Positions 23,149-35,380 are shown, numbered from the stretch's first letter. The stretch is 64,000 nt of DNA from Sisyra terminalis (GCA_958496175.1 OY292275.1:13950001-14014000); one strand, 5' to 3'. Notes: a model not told the origin generated them from the sequence alone. Numbers and translations are program-made.

Positions 23149-23419
23149 GCATTAATGATTCTAATTTTCTGGATACTTTTTAATATTTGATGTTTTTATT
23201 AAATTTTTTGTACTACGTTTCGCCACTTGATGTTTGTAATTGAGGTATTATATTAAGTGTATTTTGTGTTTAAGTGTATTTATTGTATTAATTATGTAAT
23301 ATTGTTACTGTCTGTTTGTAATACCTGAAGAAGCTGCGAAAGAGGCGAAATGTAGTACAAAAAATTTAATAAAAACATCAAATATTAAAAAGTATCCAGA
23401 AAATAAAAATCATTAATGC
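23149..23419. repeat. hairpin-family C element
   Basis: Arms 23149-23224 and 23344-23419 (76 bp each) are near-perfect inverted copies. The left arm starts GCATTAATGATTCTAATTTT and runs to GTACTACGTTTCGCC; the right arm starts GGCGAAATGTAGTAC and runs back to CATTAATGC. The right arm is entered through CTGAAGAAG, then CTGCGAAAGAGG and CGAAAT (23325-23350). This is the same hammerhead-like core seen in families A, B and D. The left arm is truncated within that core. The 119-bp spacer is A+T-rich. Confidence 0.8.
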
Positions 23420-26256
23420 ATTTCCAAAGAATTTTCAAAAATTTTTCGATTTTATGAAAATTATGAAATTATGAAAATCAATATAAAGAAAAATAAAATA
23501 CTAAATTGGACGAAAATATTAAGGACTCAAAAGAATACAATTTTTTTATTTATTGCTTGGTTTTTGAGATATCCATAGCAGATTTCCATAGAGAGATTTT
23601 AGATTTAAATCTACTCATAACACCACTTTGTGAATAATGAAAATTGGCGAACTTAACAACACCAAAGTAATTTTCTAACATAAAATTTTAAAACTTCTTT
23701 CACATAATTTTTAAATTGGAAATTTTTATCATGATTTCTCATTAATTTGAAGAATATGGTAAAATTTTAAGAAAACCAGATAAAATAAGTGTTTTTCTAA
23801 TTTTCTAACTGATTTCTTTAAATAACATAAATAGTCTTATATTTCTCAAATAAATAAAAAAATATTCAAGTTTTTCAACCAAAATTGTTATGCTTCAAAT
23901 TGAATATCGACCTAAATTCCTTGAGTATCAATTTATGGAAAACAAACTGTGATAACGAGTAATTGTATTCTTAATATTCGTTTAATTTTAAAGCGATCAA
24001 TGTAAACAGTTGCTTCATAAAAAAAAAAAAAAAACAGAAAAAAATCATTTTTATGCCAGAAATTGATATTTATCGTAATAAATTAATACAATATCCGAGT
24101 TGCTTATGTGGATTTACGTGTATTGAATCTCCAATGAAATTAATCCATCCTTAAAATAAAAATCGAAATATGTACACAAAATTTATAAAAAATCAAGTTT
24201 GGTGAAAAGTTTGTCGAAGAAATGTTTAATCGGAGATTTGACTTGGAGGAAATAATTGGAAATCGTAACAATGTTAAAAAAAATCATTTGAGTTGGTACC
24301 AGCCAGAAATTTTTTGACGAAATATAATAAATTTTAAAAAAATAGTAAACTAGAAAACATTTGATTATTTAAGTTTAATGAATAATAATGTATGTCCTAT
24401 AACTCAATTTTTTTCTTGATTCCATTAAATTATTAATTGTGACTTGAAAATAATATCACTAAATATAATCATAAAATAATATCAATAAAATATTAATCAA
24501 TGTTAAAATTATTTCAGTGTTTTTCATAATTTGAGACCTAAGACTTTTGGCTAAAACATTAAAATGGAAAACAGAAAATATTATTTTATTCTGTATCTAC
24601 CTTATAATTCTTTGAAAATATGATTTTTGTAGCACGAATTGATTATTTATCCAGCTTTTAAATAAAAGAACAAACTTAAAATTTGTAATAGTAAAATTAA
24701 TTAAAAACATTGTTTATAATAGTAACCACAAGAATGGTAATAAAAATGGAATAAAAAAGCATGCTTTCCAAAGTCTACAGATAACACAGCAGGCCATCAA
24801 ACGTAGATCACAAACAAAAGCACAGTATTATCAAAAAAAAGAAGCTATGGTTAAGATATGGTAATCGACGACCAGTATTATCCGGTATTTTATTGCTAGA
24901 TCAAACTATGACTATTATAGCAAAGTTCTACTAGGAAGAAATAAGCGATATTTACCGTAAATTTCCATTAAATATAATAAATATTCCAAAACTAATGTAC
25001 ATATTAAATCGCTCAGAGCTTTCATACCAACTTATATTTATTTACATACCAAAGCTTCTGTATATGTCTAAAAATGAGTTTAACGAAAATCTAGTCCTGT
25101 AGTATGGATCCATTCGTATATTATCAGAAAGAAGTGTAAACTTGCTTTTCATTCAAAACTTTATGTGTGTAAACACAAGTTGAAATAAATCAAACCTAAC
25201 CAAGTAAATATAAATAGATTCAGAATAAAGCTGGAAAATTCAAATATTTTTAAATTGACAATTTTGAACCACAACAGGGCTAACAATTTGAAATATTAAA
25301 CCAAAATTTCATTTAAAAAAATATGTTTATAATCTCTCTTTGCTGCAACTACAATTATAGTATTTGTTTTTTTTGGAAAATGCATAGTTTAACCACAATA
25401 TTAAGTTACATATAATTCTCTAAATGTTCAAATTAATTAATTAATTATTATTGTTATCTATTATGAAATAACTCAAAATATTATTATATTATTCACATTA
25501 ACCTATCGTTTCTATCTGTGTTTTAATACTATTTTCCAGTTCATGATTGATGAATATTGGCCGTATGTAATTATAAATATAATTACCGCAATTATTTTGG
25601 CCCGTTTTCAATGTTAGGAGAATTAAATTATGTGCAGCTACCCCAATAAAAAATACCCATAATTTATTGTAAAATATCGAATCGTTATTGTCGTTTCAAT
25701 TTTTCAAATTGTGGATAATTTTAATTAGAATGTTTTATTATTAATAATGAGAGATAATTATTTTAAGTCAATGTATCTGTAATTTAAATCAAATAATTCT
25801 TTTAAAAGTAATTAAAAATTGTTTTTATTTACTTAGTTTCGTTTTTCAAGAGTAAGCAAAAGCAGAATTTTAGTTGAATGTTGGAATTTTTTCAATCTTA
25901 TCTTTAAAACTTATTTTTTATTTAAAAACACACAATTTTATGTAAAAATAAATCCTTTTTGGGGGTGCATTTTAACACACTTATAACTCTATTTTGCCAT
26001 TACAGGGGACTAATGGTAATAGTTACCAAATTTTCGAGACAAATATGTCCAAGTATCTTTCATAGTAATATATTTTTCTATTTAAATCCTTATTAGGAAA
26101 ATCAAATTGAAACAAGTACATGGTGCATTTTCTATCCTCAAATAATTTCAAACGACCACAATTGATTTTAACCATCGTTTCTGTGGTTGTAAAGATACTC
26201 AAAAAATATTCTTTTAAGGTCATGCCAACCTAATCATTTCTTTTTTTTTCATATAT
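23420..26256. other. A+T-rich non-coding DNA, nothing firm
   Basis: Almost 3 kb with no recognised repeats or frames. The 66-codon minus frame at 26023-26223 starts with ATG but is followed by no family signature. Confidence 0.5.
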
Positions 26257-26440
26257 TTTTTTTATTGTAATTTTGCGTAGGCTTTATAACTTCTAAGGTC
26301 TTTAGCGACTTAGGAAGATAATAGAAATCTGTAATCGAAAAAATGAGAAATATTTAAAATTTGCTCGATATAAGTAGTTATCAAACCCAAAACCTACCAG
26401 TTTTGAAGCGATCACCTAGACCACTCGGCCACCAGTAGGC
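26257..26440 (-). mobile_element. tRNA-derived SINE, copy 3
   Basis: On the minus strand it begins GCCTACTGGTGGCCGAGTGG, with A-box and TCTAGGTGATCGCTTC. It continues with a B-box remnant GGGTTTGATAA and then the body GCTAAAGACCTTAGAAGTTA, and finishes with an A-rich tail. This is the most regular of the three copies and best defines the family's length (about 185 bp). The tRNA-like head is of class II (Ser/Leu) type and would provide the internal polymerase III promoter. Confidence 0.8.
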
Positions 26441-29280
26441 TTTTTTTATAAATTATTTTTTCATTTTCAATATTAACATGTGTAATAATGCTGAGAGACA
26501 AAAATTAAAAAAAAAACACATTTTATTCTGGAAATCATCTCTATTGTTAACAAAAATCTACAAATAGGTTTTTTTAAGACCCAAAAGGTTCCATTCATTT
26601 TTCATTGGTGTACTTGATTTAAAAGAAAAAGTAATACCATTTTAGAGCATCGTTAAAGTAAAGAAAATTAATAGCTGATAATTTCACATAGCAGATTAAA
26701 ATGAATCAAGAATTATTCAAATCCAGTTTATGATTCAATAGAACTGCAAACTGTTACTGTAATTTATGAGGGAAGTGTAAGAAATTGAGCTTAACGCAAA
26801 GCATGCATTATGAAGCATAAGCTTGGCTTTTGATTGTCGTTATAACACGTATAAACTCAAGTAGAGAATTAATATGTTGAATATGATAACACATGTGTTA
26901 ACCCACCTACCATTCCCCTAACTAAATTATAATTTGCAATCTTAACACCTCAATGATTACTAACACAATAATTTTAGCAAAATTATTTTTAAAAAAAGCT
27001 GGTTTGTCAAAAGATTTTTTGAATAAGTGAATTTTAAAATAATTATTATGAAACTAAGGTACATTAACCTAAAGCTAGTGGTCAAATTACACAGTTTTGT
27101 GATGTATGATCAATGTAACAGGTATCACAAGATATATTTATTTATTCAACTAACAAAAAGAAATCTTATCTACGGTCGCAATTTTATCACCTGCTGGCAA
27201 TAGCGTGCCGACAAAATTATGAGCTTGCGGGGAGCTTTTTCCTTTTTGAAATATATTTCTAAAACAAATTGAAAACAGTATTTGCTATCTGCTTCTGCTA
27301 CGTTTTAAGTGAATTTTTCTGGCTTCCTTAGGGGATTGCCAAATTTATTGCACATTATAATACATTTTTTCATTAAGTATCAATTAAAATCAAATATCAA
27401 AAAAGCTATTAACTTTGTAGCAAAACACCAAGTACCTTGTCAAATTAAGAATGGAAGATATAATAGATATTTGCTTATATTTTACGATTATTTTTTTCTT
27501 AAAAAAATAGAAAATAAATAACCGTCATAATTAAACATAACAGTGAAAAGATTGCCAAGATAATTGTTGAACAGATAATTTTTAAAGATATACCTAGATT
27601 TTTATTCTGTTTTCACATGTGTGGAAGTTCAACCGTTGTGATTTTGAAGCAGATAATTTCTACATTGCGTGCGGGAAAAAAACGATAGCGATTCTGTTTT
27701 AATTCATTTAAGACTAAGCTTTTCATGGAAAGCAGATAAAGAAAAGCACGGACAAATAGTGTCTATGTAAAACCGTATAAATGTTAAACGATATTGTAGA
27801 TAAGTATAAAATGTATAGCATTTTTTTTATGTCTAGAATCAAAAAAATAAATTTCCAAGAATAAAGTATGAAGACTTTTCTAAACAGTTATTGGGGTTTT
27901 AAAATTGGGAAATATAATTAACAATTTTCAAAAGCGTAACGTGGTGAGTGCAAAAGGATCTATGGCTCCGAGCGGCACATGAAAATGGGGCGGCATATTG
28001 ATAATTCCGTAAAAGATTTTTCTTTGAGATCAACACAAAGACTTTTTCTTTAAATAATTAAAGAACTTAAAGTTTTCTGACTTTTTACCAATTTTCTTCA
28101 CTAACTATAAATATAAGGGATGGCAAACTCTCGATCGACTTCGGGACGCTTAATTGCACGTTACGCCATTGATAATTAGTGTTAAAGTTAAAGTTTTTTA
28201 GAATACTTTTTCTTAAATTTATAAGCAAATATAATTAGGTAATGAGTTGGTTCTTTGGATCAAGGTAGTTTGGTATTACGTAATACTATCAGTAGTTGTT
28301 TGATAGTTCTTAAGTAGTCTGTACTGTATTGTAATTTCTTTATATTTTTAATTTATATTCTCTTGATTTGTATGTGATTATTTTGTTTTTGAATTATAAT
28401 GCTTTACGGGATTTTCTGAATTTTTATTGTTGCAAATAGAAAATGCTGGTGTCGATTTCAGGAAAAGTGTTTATCTAAAAAACAAATAATAACCCTTCAT
28501 ATAAATTCTAAAGCTTAAAAATTTTTCAAATTTAATGAATGCAAGTATAAAAGACAGGATGAATGGCCAAAATTAGTTTTCAAATTCTGAATTTCCTGAT
28601 AAGAATCATTGCGAAGATAAGTATTCAAATGGTTTTTGATCTTAACAGATTTTTTTATCAAATTATTCAAAATATAATTATTGGATTTTTAAATTCCAAC
28701 TTTTCATATTCTTTTCACGAACAATGCTCTGTGTCTACAATAATAAAACTGTCGGTATTTCATTTTAATTGGGAATCAATAATAAACTATCAAAGGTACG
28801 TGCAAGGAAAATTTAGAGAGAACTTGTAAAACAAAACGCTCCGAACATATGCATCATCCACTTATATTTTATAGAAAATTTAAGTATCTACAAAAAAGGT
28901 CTCGTATCGATTTTATTTCGCTTTCTAGACAGAATGAGCCAATATGCTTTTTTAACGATTTTTAATTTTATTTTTTATAAACGTAGGTAACACGTTTACT
29001 TCATTGCAGAAGCTACGTTTCTAAATATATGCACTGCACAAAAATTAGATGCACTCGAGAGCATAAAAATTTTTAAGATAAAGAGAAAGTCACTGCACTG
29101 GGACAATGGAACAATTCCAAGTTCGTCACTTTTCGGGTTGTTCGGGAAAAATTTTAAGAAAGAAAATAGATGGAGAAGTGGAAAAACACCTACCTCCATA
29201 ACTATATCACAAGAAGATAAAGGTTAGACCTATAAATTAAGATTGATCCGTGATTACATAGTGAATTATACTATTGTAGT
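26441..29280. other. A+T-rich non-coding DNA, possible hAT-like debris near 28 kb
   Basis: No gene was found. Around 27955-28160 there are GC-richer words (CTCCGAGCGGCACATG and GGGATGGCAAACTCTC) reminiscent of hAT MITE interiors and ends, but I could not pair two termini. Open frames of 70 and 88 codons (27309-27521, 28563-28829) are low-complexity and unrecognised. Confidence 0.4.
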
Positions 29281-29400
29281 TTCGACGCAATTTAATATTA
29301 CTTGATGACCACTGAAGAAGGTTGCTTGGCAATTGAAAAATGTAGCTGAGCAATACATCAAAATATATTTGTTTGAGCTTTTGTTCAAATTTATGTTTAT
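29281..29400 (+). mobile_element. hairpin-family D relic with hammerhead-like core
   Basis: CTGAAGAAG at 29312 is followed by a perfect short stem-loop (GTTGC, loop TTG, GCAAT with one G-T pair), then GAAA and ATGTAGC. Downstream TTTGAGCTTTTGTTCAAATT has a counterpart at about 53262-53285 (TTTGAACTTTGGTTCAACAT). That shows a second copy of the same family at 53.2 kb. Confidence 0.5.
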
Positions 29401-30239
29401 TGTCTACTTTTATAAATTATATTATATAAATAAGACTAAAATATATTGTTTAAATAATATAAGTATTCAAAGTTAACGAAAAAATCTAATTTGACGTCCA
29501 CTTAAGTATTTGAATAATGTTCGAGAAATATTGATAATGAATTAAACCTACTAAATATACCCATAAGTACTTATAATTGGAACATACATAAACTAACAAA
29601 TATATGTATTTTCATGATCAGTAAATACAATATTATGATTAAAACTATACATTGATGTATAACGTAAATAACGATGCAAACATTGAAGAGTTCATAGATG
29701 CATTAACTGAAAACTAAATTTGTTTATCCCTCATTTCCCAACAAAAAATAAAAAATTAAAACGATCGCTTTGGGTTTTATTTTTTCCCAAAATAATTAAT
29801 TAGGTAGAAGCAATAAATATCAACCATTTTTTACAAATCATTTTAAAACCATAAAAATTAAAATTCAAGGATGATAAAATAACAAATTGCTTAGAATTAT
29901 TAAAATAAACCATTCTGGTAACCGAAATATCAAACTATCACATTGTTTTGAAAAAAAACCTATTGATGGATTCTAAAATTCAGTTATAATAGTAGAAGAG
30001 GTACTTATTTGGTATAAAACTAGCATAAGGAAGGAAGTTAAGGTACCCAGTTTAAAATCCAGAAAAACACCTCAAAAACATTCAATAAATACCAACAAAG
30101 AAGAGGCACACTAAGAAAGAGTTAAAAATTATAACTCCAACTTTTCGATCATTTCAATTAAAATTTTTAATAAAATTTCAACAGTTATAAAATAAAAAAA
30201 ATTCTTCTTCATTCTAAAACGAAACGAGTTCAAATTGGA
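29401..30239. other. A+T-rich non-coding DNA, nothing recognised
   Basis: No signal was seen before the LINE remnant at 30.24 kb. Confidence 0.5.
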
Positions 30240-30637
30240 TATTGCAGGAAATAAAAATCATACAAATAAATGTAATCATTGCTGCCTTAATACCGGTAAA
30301 GAAAAAGGTAAAAAATATTTCCACAAATATTAGTCAGAAAGCACACACGTGGTTCTACAACTTTAAATTTCGCAGAAAGACCATTGTTTTTAACAATAAG
30401 TTAAGAAGTGGACACATGTCTTTAGTTAAAGCTAAAATCGTTTTAAAATAGTAGATTCTAGTCAATACCCCTGCGGAGTCTGTAGAAAAGCCAAACCACG
30501 TCTTTTGGCAATGTAAGCTATACGATGAAGCTAGAAAGGATTTGATTAACGATTTGACAAAAGGGATAATATTTTCACCTTTCGTACTCGAATTCTTAAG
30601 CGAAATGATTCCAGTAGCTGTGATTGCTATCCCTTAA
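30240..30637 (+). pseudogene. non-LTR retrotransposon ORF2 C-terminus (relic)
   Basis: The frame at 30242-30451 ends with AHTWFYNFKFRRKTIVFNNK and LRSGHMSLVKAKI. After a stop and frameshift the next readable part is VDSSQYPCGVC, then PNHVFWQCKLYDEARKDL and INDLTKGI, then FSPFVLEFLSEM, ending at a stop at about 30637. Many LINEs (jockey, I and R1 groups) end ORF2 with an LRSGH block, a Cys-X-C-X-C cluster, and a PNHVFWQC-like Cys/His segment. The conserved His and Cys of that last segment are still visible. The reverse transcriptase core is absent and the frame is broken, so it is a fossil tail. It is unrelated in sequence to the intact-looking jockey copy just downstream. Confidence 0.75.
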
Positions 30638-30983
30638 TTTTTAAACTCCATCAAAGTCAACATTTACGAGTAATTATCTAAGTAATTAATAAGCATTTTT
30701 AGTGATGGTTTCAATGATAGGATATAAGTACATATTGGCCGCCATTATTTTGCCTATACTACTCATTAGATGGGTCTATATTTTATAGTTTGTGAGAAAT
30801 TTATAGTTTGTTGTAATCCCTTCGAAGAAATCCAAATTTGTAGCATTTTGTCATTCTTTGTATCGTAAAATAATAATAATAAAATTTAAGTATTACTAGA
30901 GTATTACTACGTGGTAATCTAAAGCAGACGTTAGTCCAAAAAAAAGCAATATTGAGAGTAGAAATTTTACTTTTAATAATGGA

Positions 30984-32219
30984 GAGAAGTATTGGAAGCA
31001 CTCCATAACTATAATGGTTCCTAAACCAAACAAACCTTCCTATAGCCCATCTTCCTACAGACCTATTAGTTTACTCCCTCTTCTCTCTAAAATTCTAGAA
31101 AAGCTTCTCCTTAAAAGTATTCTTCCTATCCTGGAAACCAAAAATATAATTCCACACCATCAATTTGGTTTTCGCTCCTTTCACTCTACGACTCAACAGT
31201 GTTTTAGAGTAGTCGATACCATTTCCGCAGCCCTTGAAAATAATGAGGTGTGCTTTGGGGTTTTTCTGGATGTTGCACAGGCGTTTGATCGCGTGTGGCA
31301 TCCTGGTCTCTTATATAAGCTAAAGGCACTTCTACCTTTCCAGTATTTCCTTATCCTACAATCCTACTTATCCAATCGCAGCTTCAGTGTGAGATGTGGA
31401 GCTACATACTCTGCCTCGTTTCCTATTCTTGCTGGAGTACCACAAGGGAGTATTATTGGTCCTCTTCTTTACATCATCTATACGTCTGATATCCCAACTC
31501 ACCCACATACCTGTATTTTCACTTATGCTGATGATACAGCAATCCTTTCCACTAACCCTAACCCCATAAAAGCAACCAATAAGTTACAGCACCACCTCGA
31601 TCTCATCTCGGGATGGTGTCAGAAATGACAGATAAAAATCAACAATGAAAAAAGCGTGATGATACCATTCACGCTAAGAAGACTGACATACCCTCCGATT
31701 TACTTTGACAACGACACTATCCCAATTGCTTCCAAGGTTCGTTATTTAGGCTTCTACCTAGACAGCCACTTAACCTGGAACCCACATATTAAATTCAAAA
31801 GACAAATACTAAATCAACGATACGGACTATTACGTAGACTTTTAGGACCTAAATCTTCAGTTAATACAAAAACTAAACTCACCATTTACAAAACTCTACT
31901 ACGACCTATCTGGGCTTACGGAGCAGAATTGTGGGGCTCTGCAAAACTATCCAACATCCAAATTATCCAATCTTTCCAATCAAAAGTCCTTCGTCGAATA
32001 ATCAATGCTCCTTATTATGTTAACAACCGAATCATACACAATGATCTCAACTTTCCTTTTGTCACTACCTTAGTCCAAGAACGATTCCAAAAATCCCACT
32101 CCAAGTTAGTCGACCATCCTAACCCTAATGCCCAAATTATTTCCTCTGAAACTCATCCAGACAACATGCCACGTAGGCTGAAACGACGTTGGCCTCGCGA
32201 CCTCCTTACAAATTCTTAG
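30984..32219 (+). pseudogene. LINE reverse transcriptase (ORF2 C-terminal two thirds), one stop
   Basis: Reverse transcriptase of the jockey group; it would copy element RNA at a nicked target site. Counting from Met at 31014, the polymerase blocks are PKPNKPS (3-9), YRPISLLP (15-22), GFRSFHST (52-59), FLDVAQAFDRVWH (84-96, first catalytic Asp), AGVPQGSIIGP (140-150) and YADDTA (171-176, the catalytic Asp pair). After residue 204 a TGA (31626-31628) stands where relatives have Trp in WCQKW. The same frame then stays open through VRYLGFYLDSHLTW and LRPIWAYGAELWG to a stop at 32217. No frameshift is present and the active-site motifs are intact. The N-terminal endonuclease was lost by 5' truncation at insertion. 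The Met at 31014 is internal, not a true start. Confidence 0.93.
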
Positions 32220-32307
32220 AGAGTCCCAACATCGGTTGGGCCCTCTCAACATGTTTCGAAAATACCACACCAGGGTCGAACTACGGTTTTTACCTCAAGT
32301 GTGGTAT
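32219..32307 (+). other. two stem-loops at the start of the LINE 3' UTR
   Basis: GAGAG-TCCCAAC (32219-32230), loop ATCG, then GTTGGG-CCCTCTC (32235-32247) can form a long hairpin beginning at the stop codon. About 15 bases further, ATACCACAC (32262-32270) pairs perfectly with GTGTGGTAT (32299-32307). LINE reverse transcriptases often recognise 3' structures in their own RNA. These two are candidates for that role in this family; function is inferred. Confidence 0.6.
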
Positions 32308-32404
32308 ACAAGGAACCAAAATTTGTTAGCACATTGCATAGTATATAAATTGTAAATATATAGAAGGCAATAAAGGATTTAAAAAAAAAAAAACTTTTAA
32401 TAAT

Positions 32405-32559
32405 TCATATTATTTTTGAACTAAATTGTTTTTTGTACGAAAACGAAATGAATACAAAACGTGAATAATAAGAGTGTCAAATTTGAAATATTCAAATTAC
32501 TTAAAAGTAAACGCTACAATAATGAAAATCTATCAATAAATCAATTCGAAAAAGTAAAA
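32405..32559. other. short A+T-rich spacer
   Basis: Nothing recognised between the LINE and the next island. Confidence 0.4.
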
Positions 32560-33440
32560 TTTTTTGATTGACACTTGTTCAACCACTTGAATCTCTCCTT
32601 TTCTCGTTTTGTAATACCCTTCAGTCGGCGTCTCTCATTTACGCCAAATATTTTCCGGAAGGGGAACTCATAAAATTCAAAGGTTTTCCTTTTTCACTTT
32701 CCCGCCGTCAGTCTTCCACTTGGCGCTTTCCTTCTCATTCTATTCTACATAAAAATCACAAACGGGGGGAAAAAAAATGTCGGAATGTAGGTGAAAAACG
32801 ACATGGGAAAATTCAGGGAAAAATTGAATTGATGTGAAACCTAATTGACTTATTGATTACATAGAATCAAGTGTCCTTTGATGTGTTCAATTTTCACTCA
32901 TCCGCACCACACTGCCTGTATTTTCATCCTTTGAAAGTCCCAACGTCCGTCACCAGGGCGTAAATACATACATCCAATTTTTATCCCTGGAGACTTTCAA
33001 ACATTATGAATTCAAACGTCAACCGTTTCCTCTTTTTGCTTCTGTTTCTTTGTATATACCGTTATCACTTGCAAACTTGTTATTAATATCAAAAAATGAG
33101 TCCGATAATGCTCGTTGAACCTTGTTATAACTTACAAATTATTCATGAAAATCGGAGATTTTGAATTTAATTTTTAACTAACAATAAGTTTAAAATACAT
33201 TAAATCCAAAAGCAACCATCACTGAATAAAACGTCTATAACTTGCCGAATCCCGGAAAACTCATTCCCGCAGTATGCCTTTGATTATTCAACCAAATTTG
33301 AAATCAACAACTTTCGCTCCACATCGGCAAATATATTCGTCATTTTTTCCCATGTGTGCGTAATTTATTGTTTGAGCCCCTGAATTATAGCGGAAACTCG
33401 GGATAAAATAAATGAATGAGCTTGTACATCCTCCGTAAAT
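32560..33440. other. island of balanced composition
   Basis: Mixed-composition sequence without repeat partners in the window. The 89-codon open frame at 32568-32837 has no recognised domain and no good start. It is treated as non-coding, possibly regulatory. Confidence 0.35.
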
Positions 33441-35030
33441 CATTCACAAATTGCCATTGAGAAAAGGAAGACAACACCCCAGCTATAAACCTATTCAACA
33501 AATACTTTCACTAAACTTTAAGGAATTTTTTTCATCGTTAATTTTTTTAAGTTCATTATCACATACTTATATGCAAATTTCTTTCGCGTTTATATTTTTT
33601 TTCCGTAACATATCTGCCTATTTTATACATCCACCCACCTATAGCTCGCAATAAATCAGCGTAAATTTACAACAGTATCCAAATTAAAGTCAACATTAAC
33701 GTTCCGCTTAATTCGCTATCCTGAAATAACAATAAATTTACATACGTACAACGGATCGCTGTGTGTTTTACGTTTTAAAAATAAGACAAGACCAAAATGC
33801 AAATTATTCTTCTCATTTGTAATAGGAACGGCGAAAGAATAGCGTCAGCCGCTCGGTATACCTATGATATGGAGCTTTGATTGTGTGTAGAAAAAGTTTA
33901 CATTTAAAAGTACATCAAATATGTCAGCTTAGCAAAGAAGCTGTTTCAAATAAAGCAAAAAAATGCACTTTGTAATTTTTACGCAAATTTGAGCACAAAG
34001 GCATAATTTATGCTGACGTGGAAGACGCTGATTTTATATTTAAAAATAAGTATTGAATTTTTGTTAAGGAAATTTAGACGTTTTTCGATAGAAGCCTAGA
34101 TAAAAATGGAAGCTTTATTTAAATTAAGAAGATTTAACTAAAAATTTATTTCCCTATAGAGTTGGCTTAATTCAAAAGTATCATCCTAAAAATGCATTGG
34201 AATATAAAAATATTTCAAAACAATAAAATTTATAGAATACACAACGATTAAAGAATACACTTACAAATTTGATTATATTTTTTTGTAAGTTTTTAGCACT
34301 TACAGAAGATGTCAATTGCTACACTCAAGTTAATGCACATCCTAACATAACAATTTTTGCCACTTTTAACAAAATTTTGTCTTCTTCATCCTCTTTTATT
34401 AACTGGGAAGTGTCCTATTTGGTCCAGCTAATGAATATTTCTTCATCATTGTGTAGACCTACCTAATGGTCTTTTGATATCGGGTCGTTTGTTTTAAGCT
34501 TCCTTTGCTATAGAGTCTTAGGGTTTCCGGTTTTTTCAACTTTTTTTCCTGTACAAGAATTTTTGACCAGAATTTCTTGAATATCTCGAGAAATTTTAAA
34601 TTTTTTAATGAATGAAGCTTAAATGTGATATGAAGCTTATACTTAAGATCAATTTAATCAAATAGTAAATTTTTTGCTACCATCATTGCATTTACTAATT
34701 AACCAATCTGTATACTTGGCTGGTTCATATATATTGGAAAGACTAGGGCAGTATTAATTTTTTCTTTTATAATTAATGGATTCCCACCAATTCCCAAATG
34801 AACTTTAATCATTAATTATTTTAAGAAAAATGAGTAAAATTAAATCAACAATATCACATGTACATGTTTCAATGATTATAAAAACTTGTTTAACATTTCG
34901 GTACCAATGCATAAACTACAAATAGTTTTTATATTTATATACTATTACCTTAATATTATAATAGTCTTTCAGGACTATTTTTAAATTTAAGCCTAGTATG
35001 CCATCCGAAATTACATCAGTATCTCCTAAA
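33441..35030. other. A+T-rich non-coding DNA, nothing recognised
   Basis: Open frames of 65-67 codons are Ser/Phe-rich chance readings. No paired repeats were seen. Confidence 0.5.
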
Positions 35031-35380
35031 ATTATTATCAATTTTTTAAATAAGAAGACAATTCAGGTTGTTTAAGATCGGTGTTTTTTATTTAATATTT
35101 TTATTATTCAATTAGCTACGTTTCGTTACGTATCGTAACTTCACCAGGCTTCTTGATTAACAAAAATAAAATATTTTCAATTTAAATTCAATAAAAAAAT
35201 GAATAAATAATAATAAAAAAGAATCAAGAAGCCTGATGAAGTTCCGATACGTAACGAAACGTAGCTAATTGAATAATAAAAATTTTAAATAAAAAAAACG
35301 ATCTTAAACAACCTGAATTGTCTCCTTATTTAAAAAAAATAAAGCTGAGATCTGAATTTTATCATCTATTATTATCAATT
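35031..35380. mobile_element. hairpin-family B element, copy 1, with 13-bp target duplication
   Basis: Identical ATTATTATCAATT repeats at 35031-35043 and 35368-35380 flank the element (35044-35367). Most of it is an inverted repeat: left arm about 35041-35158, right arm about 35222-35340, around a roughly 63-bp A+T-rich loop. It ends asymmetrically with AAAGCTGAGATCTGAATTTT and ATCATCT. Each arm carries the hammerhead-like core: minus strand 35120-35146 (CTGGTGAAG, perfect stem GTTACG/CGTAAC with loop ATA, GAAAC) and plus strand 35233-35260. A second copy lies at 53757-54083. The variable-length duplication argues against cut-and-paste transposition and for an RNA-mediated, Penelope-like or SINE-like mode. 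Confidence 0.85.

Larger units (their letters stand above)
30970..32404 (+). mobile_element. jockey-type LINE, 5'-truncated, with target duplication
   Basis: The inserted DNA spans 30981-32393. It is flanked by identical CTTTTAATAAT repeats at 30970-30980 and 32394-32404, a target duplication made by target-primed reverse transcription. The 3' end has AATAAA at 32369 and a 13-A tail at 32381-32393. The 5' end begins inside ORF2, a few codons before the WKHS-type block that precedes the polymerase fingers, so endonuclease and ORF1 are missing. The element is clearly richer in G+C than the DNA around it. One stop codon apart, the coding part is open to its natural end at 32219, so this is probably the most recent insertion in the window. 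Confidence 0.95.

Noticed and set aside
27955..28160. Possible hAT MITE with GCGGCACATG interior
   Set aside because: Only suggestive words. Two matching termini and an 8-bp duplication could not be identified.
35120..35260. Calling the core an active hammerhead ribozyme
   Set aside because: An extra A lies between CUGAUGA and the stem, and no suitable cleavage triplet with closing stems was found. It is therefore reported only as hammerhead-like.
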